From positions 310,001-374,000 of the forward strand of contig JAFKFL010000009.1 of the NCBI GenBank assembly GCA_017308235.1: a stretch of 64,000 nt of DNA, read 5' to 3'. Made by a program: the position numbers and the translations under genes. This document shows, in pieces, positions 27,605 through 36,164 of the stretch. The notes under the pieces were generated by a model that was not told the DNA's origin, ran no database searches, and saw nothing but the letters and a program-made list of their open reading frames with translations. How positions within the stretch are numbered: position 1 is the stretch's first letter; every line of letters begins with the position of its first letter. The stretch comes from Alphaproteobacteria bacterium. GTDB taxonomy: Bacteria; Pseudomonadota; Alphaproteobacteria; Reyranellales; Reyranellaceae.

Positions 27605-29050
27605 TCACTGCGGAACGATCGACGGCCAGCGGTGCTTCCAGGGACGGGCCGCCTCGAACGCCGCCGAAGCCCGCAGCACCAGGGGATCGTCGAGGTGGCG
27701 GCCGATGATCTGCAAGCCCACAGGCAGGCCGTCATCGGTCCATCCGGCCGGCACGGTGGCTGCCGGCTGCCCCGTCATATTCAGCGGGAAGGTGAAGGCC
27801 AGCCACTGGAACGGCGCCACGATGCGCCCGTCAATCTTCTCCGGGCCCTGCGTATGCAGCGCGAACGGCGGCACCGCGAGGGTCGGCGTCAGCAGCAGGT
27901 CGTAAGACTGCATGAGACGCCACATCTTGTTGTTCACCGCCTTGCGTTGGATGACCGCGTCGGTCAGCTCCTCCGCCGTCCAGGGACGCCGGATGAAGTC
28001 CAGGATGTGTGGCGTGATTTCTGCGGCGTGCTTGTCGGCCATCGCGCGCAGGCCCTTGAGATCGGACTCGAGTGCGACAAGCCCCCAGAAGGCGCCGTAG
28101 GGATCGCTCCAGCCCGGGTGCTTCTCCTCGACGCTGCAGCCCAGGTCGCGTTCGAAGACCCGCACCGCATCGCCCACGATCCGGCGAACGGCCGGATCCA
28201 CCGCGGCGTAACCCCAGTCAGAACTGTAGGCGACCTTGAGCCCCTTGAGATCGCCTTTGAGACAGTCCATCCAGTCGAAGGAGGCGGCCGGCAGACTGTG
28301 ACGATCGCGCGGATCAGGACCCGCGATCACCGACATCATGAGAGCGCCGTCGGCGACCGTCCGGCTCATCGGCCCGATGTGCTCCAGGCTCTCCCAGCTC
28401 GAGACGCCCGGGTAGCGTTCGTCCTTGGTGCCGGGATAGAGCGGTACGCGCCCCATCGATGCCTTGAGGCCATAGAGGCCGCAGTGAGCCGACGGAATCC
28501 TGACAGAACCGCCGCCGTCGCTGCCGATCGCGAAGGGACACATGCCCGACGCCACGGCGGCGCCCGAGCCCGCGCTCGACCCACCGGAAGTGCGGTCGAG
28601 GTTCCACGGATTGCGCGTCGTCTCGAAGACCGGATTGTGGCCCACGGCGCTGTAGCCGAACTCAGGCACGTTGGTCTTTCCGATGATGACCGCACCGGCG
28701 GCCGACAGGCGTTCGACCACGATGTCGTCTTCGTCGGGCACGAAATCCCGATAGGCGACCGAGCCCGAGACAGTTCGGATCCCCTTGGTGCACACCAGAT
28801 CCTTGATGCCGATCGGCACGCCCGCCAGCGGGCCGGCATCCTTTCCGGCGACGATGTCGCTTTCGATCCGCTTGGCCGTGGCGCGGGCCAGCTCGGGCGT
28901 CGGCGTGCAGAAGGCGTGGAGCTTGGGCTCGAGCGCCTCCATCCGCGACAGATGTGCGTCGACGACTTCGACCGGCGACAACTCCTTGCGCCTGATCTTG
29001 TGCGCCTGGGTGACGGCATCCATGCGACAGATTTCGTCGACGCCTGCCAT
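27605..29050 (-). CDS. Amidase (amidase-signature family)
   Basis: 481 residues. Ser-cisSer-Lys catalytic elements: Lys in GVPIGIKDLVCTKGI, the signature SGGSSAGSGAAVASGMCPFAIGSD, and the nucleophile Ser in GGGSVRIPS. The C-terminus includes NMTGQPAATVPAGWTDDGLPVGLQIIG. It is distinct from GatA because gatB and gatC are absent nearby. It is the last gene of an operon headed by an NCS1 permease, so it likely hydrolyses an imported amide or cyclic-imide breakdown product. The substrate is unknown. Confidence 0.93.
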   Translation of the reverse strand: MAGVDEICRMDAVTQAHKIRRKELSPVEVVDAHLSRMEALEPKLHAFCTPTPELARATAKRIESDIVAGKDAGPLAGVPIGIKDLVCTKGIRTVSGSVAYRDFVPDEDDIVVERLSAAGAVIIGKTNVPEFGYSAVGHNPVFETTRNPWNLDRTSGGSSAGSGAAVASGMCPFAIGSDGGGSVRIPSAHCGLYGLKASMGRVPLYPGTKDERYPGVSSWESLEHIGPMSRTVADGALMMSVIAGPDPRDRHSLPAASFDWMDCLKGDLKGLKVAYSSDWGYAAVDPAVRRIVGDAVRVFERDLGCSVEEKHPGWSDPYGAFWGLVALESDLKGLRAMADKHAAEITPHILDFIRRPWTAEELTDAVIQRKAVNNKMWRLMQSYDLLLTPTLAVPPFALHTQGPEKIDGRIVAPFQWLAFTFPLNMTGQPAATVPAGWTDDGLPVGLQIIGRHLDDPLVLRASAAFEAARPWKHRWPSIVPQ

Positions 29051-29122
29051 GATGTCGTCTCCCTTTTTAGAGCCGTTTAAGCCGTCGATCGTGGCGGCCC
29101 TATCGAGATCAGTCGACGGACA

Positions 29123-30142
29123 TCAGCCGGCGAGCAGCTCCTTGATCTTGCCGTCGAGGAACTTCACGTCCTCGGGATTGGTCCCGGGGCCACCAGCGAA
29201 ATGGCCCCAGATCGATTCGATCGGGATCAGCTTCGCGTCAGGCATGTTGGCGACCTCGTTCTCGCTGTCCTCGGGCGGGAAGTAGAGATCGGTCCTGCCG
29301 GGCATGACGTAGGCCTTGGGCTTGATGGCGGCGAGCGCCTTCTTGTAGTCGCCCTTGTAGATCTCGTTGTTGCTGATGTCGCCGTGCTGCCACGTCCACA
29401 GCATGGTGAGGAGGTTGTTGGCATCCTTGGGCAGGAAGAAGCCTTCCCAGAAGGCGACCAGGAAATCCTCCAGCGAGGAGTAGCCGAGCACTTTGAGGTC
29501 GAGCTCATGGCGATAGAAGGCCTGCGACAGGCCCCATCCGGCATAGACCCGGCCCACGGCGCGCAGGCCCTTGGCGGGCTTTTCCTTGTACCAACCGTTG
29601 TCCCAGGCCGCGTCTGCCTGGAGTGCGGCCTTCACGCCTTCAAGGAAGACGTAGTTGTGGCGAGAGCATTTTGCCGATCCGCAGAACGGCAGGATGTACT
29701 CGATCATGTCGGGATAGAGCGCGCCCCAGTGGAAGGTCTGCAGCGCGCCCATCGACCATCCGATCACCAGCTTGATCTTTTTGATGCCGAACTTCTCGGT
29801 CACCAGCCGATGCTGGGCACGCACGTTGTCGTAGGCAGTGACATTGGGAAAGCGCGGCCCGTTGTAGGGCTCGGGTGTGTTGCTCGGCGACGACGACAGG
29901 CCGTTGCCGAACATGTTCGGGATGATGATGAAGTACTTGTCGGGGTCGAGCGCCATGCCTTTGCCGACCAGCCATTCATTGTCCTGGTGCTGGCCCGAAT
30001 ACCAGGTCGGATAGACCACGACATTGTCCTTGGCGGCGTTCAGCTTGCCGAACGTCTTGTAGGCGAGCTTGCAACCGCGAATCGTGGCGCCGCTCTGAAA
30101 TCGCACGTCGCCAAGATCATAGATCTCGTAGTCTCCAGGCAT
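29123..30142 (-). CDS. Alpha/beta-fold hydrolase of the homoserine O-acetyltransferase (MetX)-like group
   Basis: 339 residues. Nucleophile elbow GWSMGALQTFHW (Ser), Asp in PGRTDLYFPPEDS and His in SIWGHFAGGPG make a plausible triad. YKTFGKLNAAKDNVVVYPTWYSGQH is the MetX-like opening. Genuine MetX carries extended substrate loops and sits in Met operons; here the gene lies between an NCS1 permease and an amidase (31 and 72 bp gaps). A catabolic hydrolase is therefore more likely than methionine synthesis. Confidence 0.87.
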   Translation of the reverse strand: MPGDYEIYDLGDVRFQSGATIRGCKLAYKTFGKLNAAKDNVVVYPTWYSGQHQDNEWLVGKGMALDPDKYFIIIPNMFGNGLSSSPSNTPEPYNGPRFPNVTAYDNVRAQHRLVTEKFGIKKIKLVIGWSMGALQTFHWGALYPDMIEYILPFCGSAKCSRHNYVFLEGVKAALQADAAWDNGWYKEKPAKGLRAVGRVYAGWGLSQAFYRHELDLKVLGYSSLEDFLVAFWEGFFLPKDANNLLTMLWTWQHGDISNNEIYKGDYKKALAAIKPKAYVMPGRTDLYFPPEDSENEVANMPDAKLIPIESIWGHFAGGPGTNPEDVKFLDGKIKELLAG

Positions 30143-30172
30143 GAAGCGCTTCTCCCTTAGTCGACAGATGCC

Positions 30173-31504
30173 CTACGCGAGTTCGGAACGGCTGCGCGCG
30201 ACGGCACAAAGCACCCAGTAGACCACGCCGGCAACCACCGCAGCGGAAATCGCCGTCGACCATTGCGGCGCCTGTGTCTCGACGAAGAACGCCACCACCG
30301 AGCCGCAGGCCCACGCCACGAAAGCGCTGCCGCGCCAATCGGTCGAGATCTCCGACTTCGGTCGCGCGATATACTGGTCGACCAGGACGATGGCGCCGAT
30401 CGGCGGCACGAGGATACCGAGCAGCGACAGCCATTCGATGAAGAAGGCCCACACGTTGCCGGCGGCGACGACGATACCGATGACGCCCAGGATCACCGCG
30501 AACAGCCGCATGTGGCTGCCCATGATGCGCGACCAGCCGGTTGCCGAATTGTAGAGGCAGTGCGAGCACACCGAACCGAGATTGCAGTAGAGGAAAATGA
30601 AGGCGAGGATGCTGAGCCAGACCGCCTGCTTGCCGTTCATGTAGCCGAACATGTTGTCGACTCCGAACGGATTGGCATCGGCCTTGGCCAGCGCCGCCGT
30701 CATGATGCCGCCGACCAGCATGGCGATCAGGTTGGCGAACGGAAAGGCGCTGAAGGTCGAGACCAGCGAGCTCTGCGTATCCTTGGCCCAACGGTTGAAA
30801 TCCGCCGTCACCGTGCCCGCGTCGATGAACAGCGCGATCACGATCGTGAGGCCGGCGCCCATCGACATGGTGGCGACGCCCTTGTTGCCGGCATAGCTGT
30901 AGATCGCAGACCAGCTCGTGGTCGAAGCGGCATCGGCCGCCACCCAGATGCCGAGAATGACGAACAAGGGAACCGACACCAGGCCGATCCAGTGCAGGCC
31001 TCGCACGCCGATGAAAGTGATGGCGATATAGAGAAGGCCGGCGATGATCGTCATCGCGACGTAGTTCAGATGATACGTGCTGGCGATCAGGTTGCCGGTG
31101 ATGCCGGTCTGCACCGCGTACCAGCCGAGCAGCAGGGTGGCGAGCAACCCTGACGAGAAGACATAGCCCTTGCGGCCGAACACGACGCTGGCCAGCAACG
31201 CGAAATTGTAGCCGCGCCACGTGCCCAGCAGGCCGAGCGCACCGACATAGGCGAACATGATCAGGTTGCCGATGATCATGGCGGTGAGGGCATCCTTGAA
31301 GCCCATCCCCAGCACGAGGACCGAGCCGGTCATCGCGCCGGTGATGATCATCGGAAAGCCGATCCACACCATCGTCACCGAGAACATGCTGCGCCGCGCG
31401 GCCGCCGGCACCGGCTTGTGCTCGAACTCCTCGCCCAGGACATGGTCGAGTTGCTGCTCGACCTCTTCCAGGTCGCCAACGCCCGTTTGATCCTTCGTAG
31501 CCAT
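30173..31504 (-). CDS. NCS1-family nucleobase/hydantoin-type permease
   Basis: 443 residues with about twelve transmembrane helices. The NCS1 start is ARRSMFSVTMVWIGFPMIITGAMTGS, followed by LLLGWYAVQTGITGN and FIDAGTVTADFNRWAKD; the latter matches the cytosine/purine permease region. It imports a purine, pyrimidine, hydantoin or related compound by cation symport. The start at 31504 has AGGGGG six bases upstream; ATG at 31510 is too close to that site. It heads the operon with the hydrolase and amidase and has a long structured leader (31505-31660). Confidence 0.92.
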   Translation of the reverse strand: MATKDQTGVGDLEEVEQQLDHVLGEEFEHKPVPAAARRSMFSVTMVWIGFPMIITGAMTGSVLVLGMGFKDALTAMIIGNLIMFAYVGALGLLGTWRGYNFALLASVVFGRKGYVFSSGLLATLLLGWYAVQTGITGNLIASTYHLNYVAMTIIAGLLYIAITFIGVRGLHWIGLVSVPLFVILGIWVAADAASTTSWSAIYSYAGNKGVATMSMGAGLTIVIALFIDAGTVTADFNRWAKDTQSSLVSTFSAFPFANLIAMLVGGIMTAALAKADANPFGVDNMFGYMNGKQAVWLSILAFIFLYCNLGSVCSHCLYNSATGWSRIMGSHMRLFAVILGVIGIVVAAGNVWAFFIEWLSLLGILVPPIGAIVLVDQYIARPKSEISTDWRGSAFVAWACGSVVAFFVETQAPQWSTAISAAVVAGVVYWVLCAVARSRSELA

Positions 31505-31579
31505 GTGCATCCCCCTCCCATCGCCGTCCCGTCGTCCGGCGGGTTGTGCGACACCGGCGTGCTGCCGGCTTGCGCCAAA

Positions 31580-31622
31580 ACAAAAAGCCCCGCGCGACCA
31601 CTTGGGGTGGCCTTCGCGGGGC
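31580..31622 (-). terminator. Intrinsic terminator inside the leader of the NCS1 permease operon
   Basis: Read on the minus strand: arm GCCCCGCG (31622-31615), an inner CCAC/GTGG helix, arm CGCGGGGC (31594-31587), then TTTTTG and TTTT. No minus-strand gene lies upstream, so this is not the end of a previous transcript; it sits about 80 nt before the permease start codon and is best read as an attenuator. Confidence 0.8.
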
Positions 31623-31660
31623 AGCATTGCCCTGATGTTGATTGTGAGCTGGCGGCGTTG
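31587..31660 (-). promoter_or_regulatory. Candidate attenuator/riboswitch leader of the NCS1 operon
   Basis: On the minus strand, GCTGGC-AACGCC-GCCAGC forms a hairpin. A second hairpin GGGCA-ATGC-TGCCC (31632-31619) then uses bases 31622-31619, which also form the foot of the terminator stem. The second hairpin and the terminator cannot coexist, as expected of an antiterminator. The sensed ligand is not recognisable; no TPP-type motifs are present. Confidence 0.5.
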
Positions 31661-31919
31661 CCAGCGTGCGCATGCGCGCAGATGTGACGGCAAAAAGGCT
31701 ACAATGCGATTTTACGCACTGTCAACACGCGACCGCAGAACCCAATTCTTGCACGTTCTCGACATTGGGCAGTGCAGACACGGCGCCGTCGAGAGCCCTC
31801 GGCCGAAGCGGATGCCAATCCAATGCGATCCTCACGGTGCAGTTCGCGGCATGGCGTGCGCTGTCGCAGGGCGTAATCCAACGTCGCCAAAGCAAGCGTA
31901 AGACGGCTACGATGGCCGC

Positions 31920-32897
31920 ATGGCTATCCGGAGACGCACCTTAATCGCGGGCATCGGGGGGATCGCTGCCGGCGGAAAAGGGACTTTCGCACAAGGAGCG
32001 GCACGGACCATCGGCATGCTGAGCACGGGCGGTGTCGACAGCCTGACGCGGGCCTTCTTCAAGGGCTTGACCGGCATGGGCTTCGAAGAGGGTCACAATC
32101 TCACCGTCGTGAGGCGCAGCGCTGCAGGTCAGTTCGACAAGCTGCCGGCGTTGGCTCAGGATCTGGTGAGCCAGAAGGTTGATGCCATCGTGGCGATCGG
32201 CGGGCCGGTGCCAACCCGTGCGGCGAAGTCCGCCACGTCGACCATTCCCATTATCTTCGCTTATGGTGGCGATCCAGTGAGCGACGGGTTGGTCGGAAGC
32301 TTTAACCGACCGGATGGCAACGTCACTGGCGCTTCTTTTATGGGTGCTTCGCTCACGCCCAAGCGCCTGCAGGTGCTGAAGCAGCTTTTGCCGCAGGCTC
32401 TCGACGTGGCGCTGCTGCTCAATCCCAAGGCGACGCTGGCCGAAGGCCAGATCCGCGACGCTCGGAAAGCCGCGCCTATGCTCGGGCAGAAAGTGCAAAT
32501 CATTAATGCGAGCGGCGCCGATGAAATCGACGCCGCATTTGCCGAGATGAATCGGCAAAAAGTAGAGGCGTTGCTGGTTGGCGTCGATCCCAGTTATGCT
32601 TTGGTGTTCCGCGACCGCATTGTTGGGCTTGCGGCCCAGTACAAGCTTCCGGCGCTCTACGACTCGCGCGACTACGTGGAGAAGGGCGGGCTCATCAGTT
32701 ACGGCAGTGTGCTGACCGACACGTGGCGACAGGCAGGGCTTTATGTCGGCCGTATCCTGAAGGGCGAGAAGCCGCAGGACTTGCCCATTATCCAGCCATC
32801 ACGGTTCGAGATGCTCATCAACCTTAAGACCGCCAAGGCGCTTGGGCTCGAGGTACCGGCTGGCCTGTTAGCCGTAGCCGATGACACGGTTGAGTGA
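31920..32897 (+). CDS. ABC transporter substrate-binding protein (PF04392 family)
   Basis: 325 residues. Signal region MAIRRRTLIAGIGGIAAGGKG (Tat-like RRRTLIAG), then TIGMLSTGGVDSLTRAF, DAIVAIGGPVPTRAAKSATSTIPIIFAYGGDPVSDGLV and a second lobe ending LINLKTAKALGLEVP, the standard PF04392 end. This family binds amino acids or unknown ligands and in alphaproteobacteria is often encoded without permease genes, as here. It is divergent from the NCS1 operon. Confidence 0.9.
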   Translation: MAIRRRTLIAGIGGIAAGGKGTFAQGAARTIGMLSTGGVDSLTRAFFKGLTGMGFEEGHNLTVVRRSAAGQFDKLPALAQDLVSQKVDAIVAIGGPVPTRAAKSATSTIPIIFAYGGDPVSDGLVGSFNRPDGNVTGASFMGASLTPKRLQVLKQLLPQALDVALLLNPKATLAEGQIRDARKAAPMLGQKVQIINASGADEIDAAFAEMNRQKVEALLVGVDPSYALVFRDRIVGLAAQYKLPALYDSRDYVEKGGLISYGSVLTDTWRQAGLYVGRILKGEKPQDLPIIQPSRFEMLINLKTAKALGLEVPAGLLAVADDTVE

Positions 32898-33385
32898 AGT
32901 TCAAGCGCCGTCGGAAATCGCAGCGTCCGTCGTCGGCCGGGGCAAGCCGTCTTTTGTTCAGGAATGGCGGCGTGCCGTAGTGGTCAAAAGAGAGAACTGG
33001 GCGGCGGCGCTAATTCTGCCCCAGAAAGCCTGATCTCTTAAGACCAAGTCGTAGCACACAGGGCCTGCTTTCGAGTGCAGAGCGGAACCCCTTCCTCAAT
33101 CGCGCTATTGCCGCTTCTGATTCGACTACCCACAAAAATGTCCGCTTTGGGCCAAAAGCGGACGTCCGAGCGCATCGGGTTCGCACCGTTCACCGGTCAA
33201 GCCTGCCCGGCCCGCAGGTGTTGGCCCGGATGGCGAGCGCCTTCTCAGTGAGGGATGCGCCGCTACTCAAGCGGTCTATATAGTGCCGGCGAATGGCCGA
33301 GACATAGCCGGGCACGCCGGCGGTGTTACAATTGGCTTGACCGCAGATTGCCCGTGTACGCGCCCGTGTGGAGGTTGACAGGTAG
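32898..33385. other. Intergenic gap between the ABC binding protein and glnS
   Basis: 488 bp with no credible coding frame. It contains one perfect hairpin repeat (33139-33165, listed separately). The right end, from about 33240, probably holds the glnS promoter. GC content looks slightly lower than in the flanking genes, as if degenerate. Confidence 0.5.
33139..33165. repeat. 27-bp palindromic intergenic motif, copy 1
   Basis: Arms GTCCGCTTT and AAAGCGGAC flank GGGCCA. A degenerate copy of the same length and layout is at 35687-35713. No T-run follows, so it is not an ordinary intrinsic terminator. Confidence 0.6.
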
Positions 33386-35080
33386 ATGGATGACAAGAAG
33401 CCGATGCCAGAGGTCACTGCAAATGAAGAGCCTCGGGATTTCATTCGCGACATGGTCCAGGCTGACCTCGAACGCGGCCTGGTGCAGGGCATCGTCACAC
33501 GCTTTCCACCGGAGCCGAACGGCTATCTGCATCTCGGCCACGCGAAGTCGATCTGCTTGAACTTCGGACTTGGCGTCGAATACGGCGGCCGCTGCCACCT
33601 TCGTTTCGACGATACCAATCCCGTGAAGGAGGAGCAGGAATACATCGACGCCATCAAGCGGGACGTACACTGGCTTGGCTTCGACTGGGGCGAGCATCTG
33701 TACCATGCGTCGGACAATTTCCAGACGTTGTATGACTGGGCAGAGCACCTCATTCGCGCCGGCCTCGCCTATGTCGACGACACGCCCCCCGACGAGATGC
33801 GGGCGATGCGCGGCACCCTGACCGAACCGGGCCGCGCTTCGGCCGATCGCGACCGTTCGGTGGAAACAAATCTCAACCTGTTTCGCGATATGCGCGGCGG
33901 CAAGTTTCCGAATGGTGCCTGCGTGCTGCGGGCAAAGATCGACCTTGCTTCCGGCAACATGAACCTGCGGGACCCCGTCCTGTATCGCATCCTGCACGCG
34001 CCTCACCCGCGCACCGGAACGCAGTGGTGCATCTACCCGACCTACGATTTCGCTCATGGCCAGTCCGACGCCATAGAGCATGTCACGCACTCGCTCTGTA
34101 CCCTGGAATTCGAGGACCATCGTCCCCTCTACGACTGGTTCCTCGACCACCTGCCGGTTCCGTCGCGACCCCGCCAGATCGAATTCGCCCGCCTCCATCT
34201 CGGATACACCGTCCTTTCCAAGCGCTATCTGACGGATCTGGTACGACGCGCCATCGTGAGTGGCTGGGACGATCCGCGCATGCCGACCCTGGCAGGGCTG
34301 CGCCGCCGCGGCGTGCCGCCGGAGGCGATCCGCGACTTCGTTCGGCGCATCGGCATGTCCAAAGCCAACAGCGTCGTCGACATCGCCATGTTCGATCACG
34401 CGATCCGCGACCGTCTCAACCAGGTGGCCCAGCGGCGCATGGCGGTCCTGCGGCCTCTCAAGCTCGTGATCGAGAATTTTCCCGAGGACCACGTCGAAGA
34501 GCTGGAGGCCGTCAACCATCCGGCGGACCCGGGGGCCGGCACGCGCACCCTTCGCTTCAGCAGGGAGATTTTCATCGAGCGCGACGACTTCATGGAGAAC
34601 CCGCCGAACAAGTTCTTCCGGATGGCGGTGGGACGGGAGGTGCGGTTGCGCTATGCCTATCTCGTCACCTGCCGCCAGGTCGTGAAGGACGCGGATGGCA
34701 ACGTGGTGGAGCTGCGTTGCACCTATGATCCTGCCAGCCGCGGCGGCAATGCACCGGACGGTCGAAAGGTGAAGGCCACCCTGCACTGGGTCGGCCACGA
34801 CGCACGCCCCGCCGAGGTCCGTTTGTACAGTACCCTCTTCAACCGCCCCGACCCGGGAGCCGATGGCGATCTGGACACCGATTTGAATCCAGGCTCGCTC
34901 GAAGTCCTGTCGGGCGCGCTGGCGGAACCCTCGTTGGCGGAGATGCCCGCGGGCGAAGCCGTGCAATTCGAGCGGCAGGGCTATTTCTGCCCGGACCCGA
35001 CGAGCCGCTCGGACGCTCTGGTGTTCAACCGCACGATCGAGCTGCGCGACACCTGGGCAAAGTTGCAGATCGGTGGGTGA
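33386..35080 (+). CDS. glnS: Glutamine--tRNA ligase
   Basis: 564 residues, class I GlnRS. HIGH-type motif PPEPNGYLHLGHAKS near residue 40, LRFDDTNPVKEEQEY, IYPTYDFAHGQSDAIE HV region, and KMSKS-type VLSKRYL near residue 273, followed by the two-domain anticodon-binding beta-barrel (IFIERDDF, GYFCPDP). It charges tRNA-Gln directly. Most alphaproteobacteria make Gln-tRNA through GatCAB, so a full glnS is a minority trait and may be laterally acquired. Confidence 0.96.
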   Translation: MDDKKPMPEVTANEEPRDFIRDMVQADLERGLVQGIVTRFPPEPNGYLHLGHAKSICLNFGLGVEYGGRCHLRFDDTNPVKEEQEYIDAIKRDVHWLGFDWGEHLYHASDNFQTLYDWAEHLIRAGLAYVDDTPPDEMRAMRGTLTEPGRASADRDRSVETNLNLFRDMRGGKFPNGACVLRAKIDLASGNMNLRDPVLYRILHAPHPRTGTQWCIYPTYDFAHGQSDAIEHVTHSLCTLEFEDHRPLYDWFLDHLPVPSRPRQIEFARLHLGYTVLSKRYLTDLVRRAIVSGWDDPRMPTLAGLRRRGVPPEAIRDFVRRIGMSKANSVVDIAMFDHAIRDRLNQVAQRRMAVLRPLKLVIENFPEDHVEELEAVNHPADPGAGTRTLRFSREIFIERDDFMENPPNKFFRMAVGREVRLRYAYLVTCRQVVKDADGNVVELRCTYDPASRGGNAPDGRKVKATLHWVGHDARPAEVRLYSTLFNRPDPGADGDLDTDLNPGSLEVLSGALAEPSLAEMPAGEAVQFERQGYFCPDPTSRSDALVFNRTIELRDTWAKLQIGG

Positions 35081-35133
35081 TTCTTCCTGTAACGGTACCG
35101 GATACGTGTTGGGTTGGTTTGACGGAGGGCATC

Positions 35134-35604
35134 GTGGCAAAACGAGTCGTGCAGAGCCCGCAGGCGATGAAAGTGCTGGTCGGTCAGGAGCTAGGGGTCA
35201 GCGACTGGCTGGTAATGACACAGGAACGCATCAACACATTTGCCGAAGCAAGCGGCGACCATCAATGGATCCATGTTGATGTCGAGCGCTGCAAGACGGA
35301 CATGCCGGACGGCAAGACCATCGCACACGGTAATCTTACCCTGGCCGTGATCGCTACCTTCAGCCGGGATGTACTCAAGATCGACAATGTGCGGAACGGC
35401 ATAAACTACGGCTCGAACAAAGTGCGCTTCACCAGCCCCGTGCAAGTTGGTGCGCGCATCCGCGGCCGCCAGAAGCTACTCGCCGCCGACGACATGCCAA
35501 ACGGCGGCATTCGCATGACGTACCAATGGACCGTCGAGATCGAGGGCAAGGAGCGTCCGGCCTGTGTTGCCGAGACCATGAGCATCGCCTACGCCAAGAC
35601 GTAA
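35134..35604 (+). CDS. MaoC-family (R)-enoyl-CoA hydratase-like protein
   Basis: 156 residues, hot-dog fold. The hydratase-2 motif reads FAEASGDHQWIHVDVERCK, with catalytic Asp and His, and IAHGNLTLAVIATF follows. It hydrates enoyl-CoA thioesters in fatty-acid or PHA metabolism. The start is GTG at 35134 with GGAGG five bases upstream; the frame from 35077 overlaps the glnS stop and has no similarity before VAKRVVQS. Confidence 0.92.
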   Translation: MAKRVVQSPQAMKVLVGQELGVSDWLVMTQERINTFAEASGDHQWIHVDVERCKTDMPDGKTIAHGNLTLAVIATFSRDVLKIDNVRNGINYGSNKVRFTSPVQVGARIRGRQKLLAADDMPNGGIRMTYQWTVEIEGKERPACVAETMSIAYAKT

Positions 35605-35686
35605 GCGACCGCGCTATGCGGCGCCGCAGCCCTTCCCGACCGGCCTCCACCGGCGGTAACGGTGGCACGCTCCATGAATTCCGGGC

Positions 35687-35713
35687 AGTCCGTTCTGGGT
35701 CATTTCCGGACAT
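35687..35713. repeat. 27-bp palindromic intergenic motif, degenerate copy 2
   Basis: Same length and arrangement as 33139-33165 (AGTCCG..CTGGG.CA....CGGACAT), with outer arms conserved and the inner bases mutated. Confidence 0.45.
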
Positions 35714-35837
35714 CGCCGAGCCTACAGTCGATTGCTGCTTTCCCGCTAACAGCGACATTCCCTCCCGCAGCCATTAACGAGCGCTTGCAAACGCCAGCGC
35801 ACCGCTGGTTCTCTCTTTTGACTCCTACGGCGGGAAT

Positions 35838-35885
35838 TGGCGTCCCCGAGAGGATTCGAACCTCCGACCTCCGGTTTAGGAAACC
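35838..35885 (-). repeat. Attachment-site repeat: 3' fragment of tRNA-Arg(CCT) (left end of island)
   Basis: A 48-bp perfect copy of 39570-39617. Read on the minus strand it runs from the 5' arm of the anticodon stem (GGTTTCCTAAACC) through variable and T arms to the terminal CCA. The D arm and 5' acceptor strand are missing, so it is not a functional tRNA. It marks the distal junction of an element integrated at the tRNA 3' end. Confidence 0.92.
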
Positions 35886-36164
35886 TGTTTTCTGGCCAAT
35901 CGCAGCTAAACTTTGGTTAACTAGACCTTAGATCTACTTTGAATAAAGGGCTAATTTTACTGCGAAGCAAAATCCACGAAACTATATTCACAGAGGTCCC
36001 CCCGCCGCCGTCGCAACTTATCGATGTGGTTACCTGAAGGAGGGACGGCCCTAATCCTCCTTGCGAGCTCGAACGAAGGTCTCATCGGCTAAGGAAGTGT
36101 AGACAGCTGTGCTGAGTGCAATACAAACTACAGTTGTCGAGGCTGACTAGGGGGATTGGCAACG

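Larger units (their letters stand above)
35605..36164. other. Gap spanning the left junction of the tRNA-bounded island
   Basis: 560 bp without a supported gene. 35605-35837 is chromosomal in composition and contains a degenerate 27-bp palindrome (35687-35713). 35838-35885 is the 48-bp tRNA fragment. From 35886 the sequence becomes AT-rich, with an AAGGAGG/CCTCCTT hairpin at 36037-36062 and then the leader of the lipoprotein gene. Confidence 0.6.

Noticed and set aside
27605..29050. GatA subunit of the Glu-tRNA(Gln) amidotransferase
   Set aside because: The amidase signature is present, but gatB and gatC are not adjacent, the operon is catabolic in appearance, and the window contains glnS.
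29123..30142. Methionine-biosynthetic homoserine O-acetyltransferase (metX)
   Set aside because: The fold and nucleophile elbow match, but the operon context (permease, amidase) and reduced substrate loops fit a MetX-like hydrolase better.
31505..31700. TPP riboswitch upstream of the NCS1 permease (as for CytX-type transporters)
   Set aside because: The conserved CTGAGA and ACCTGATC-type TPP elements are not seen in the minus-strand leader.
35838..35885. A second functional tRNA-Arg gene
   Set aside because: Only the 3' 48 nt are present; the D arm and 5' acceptor strand are replaced by unrelated sequence.
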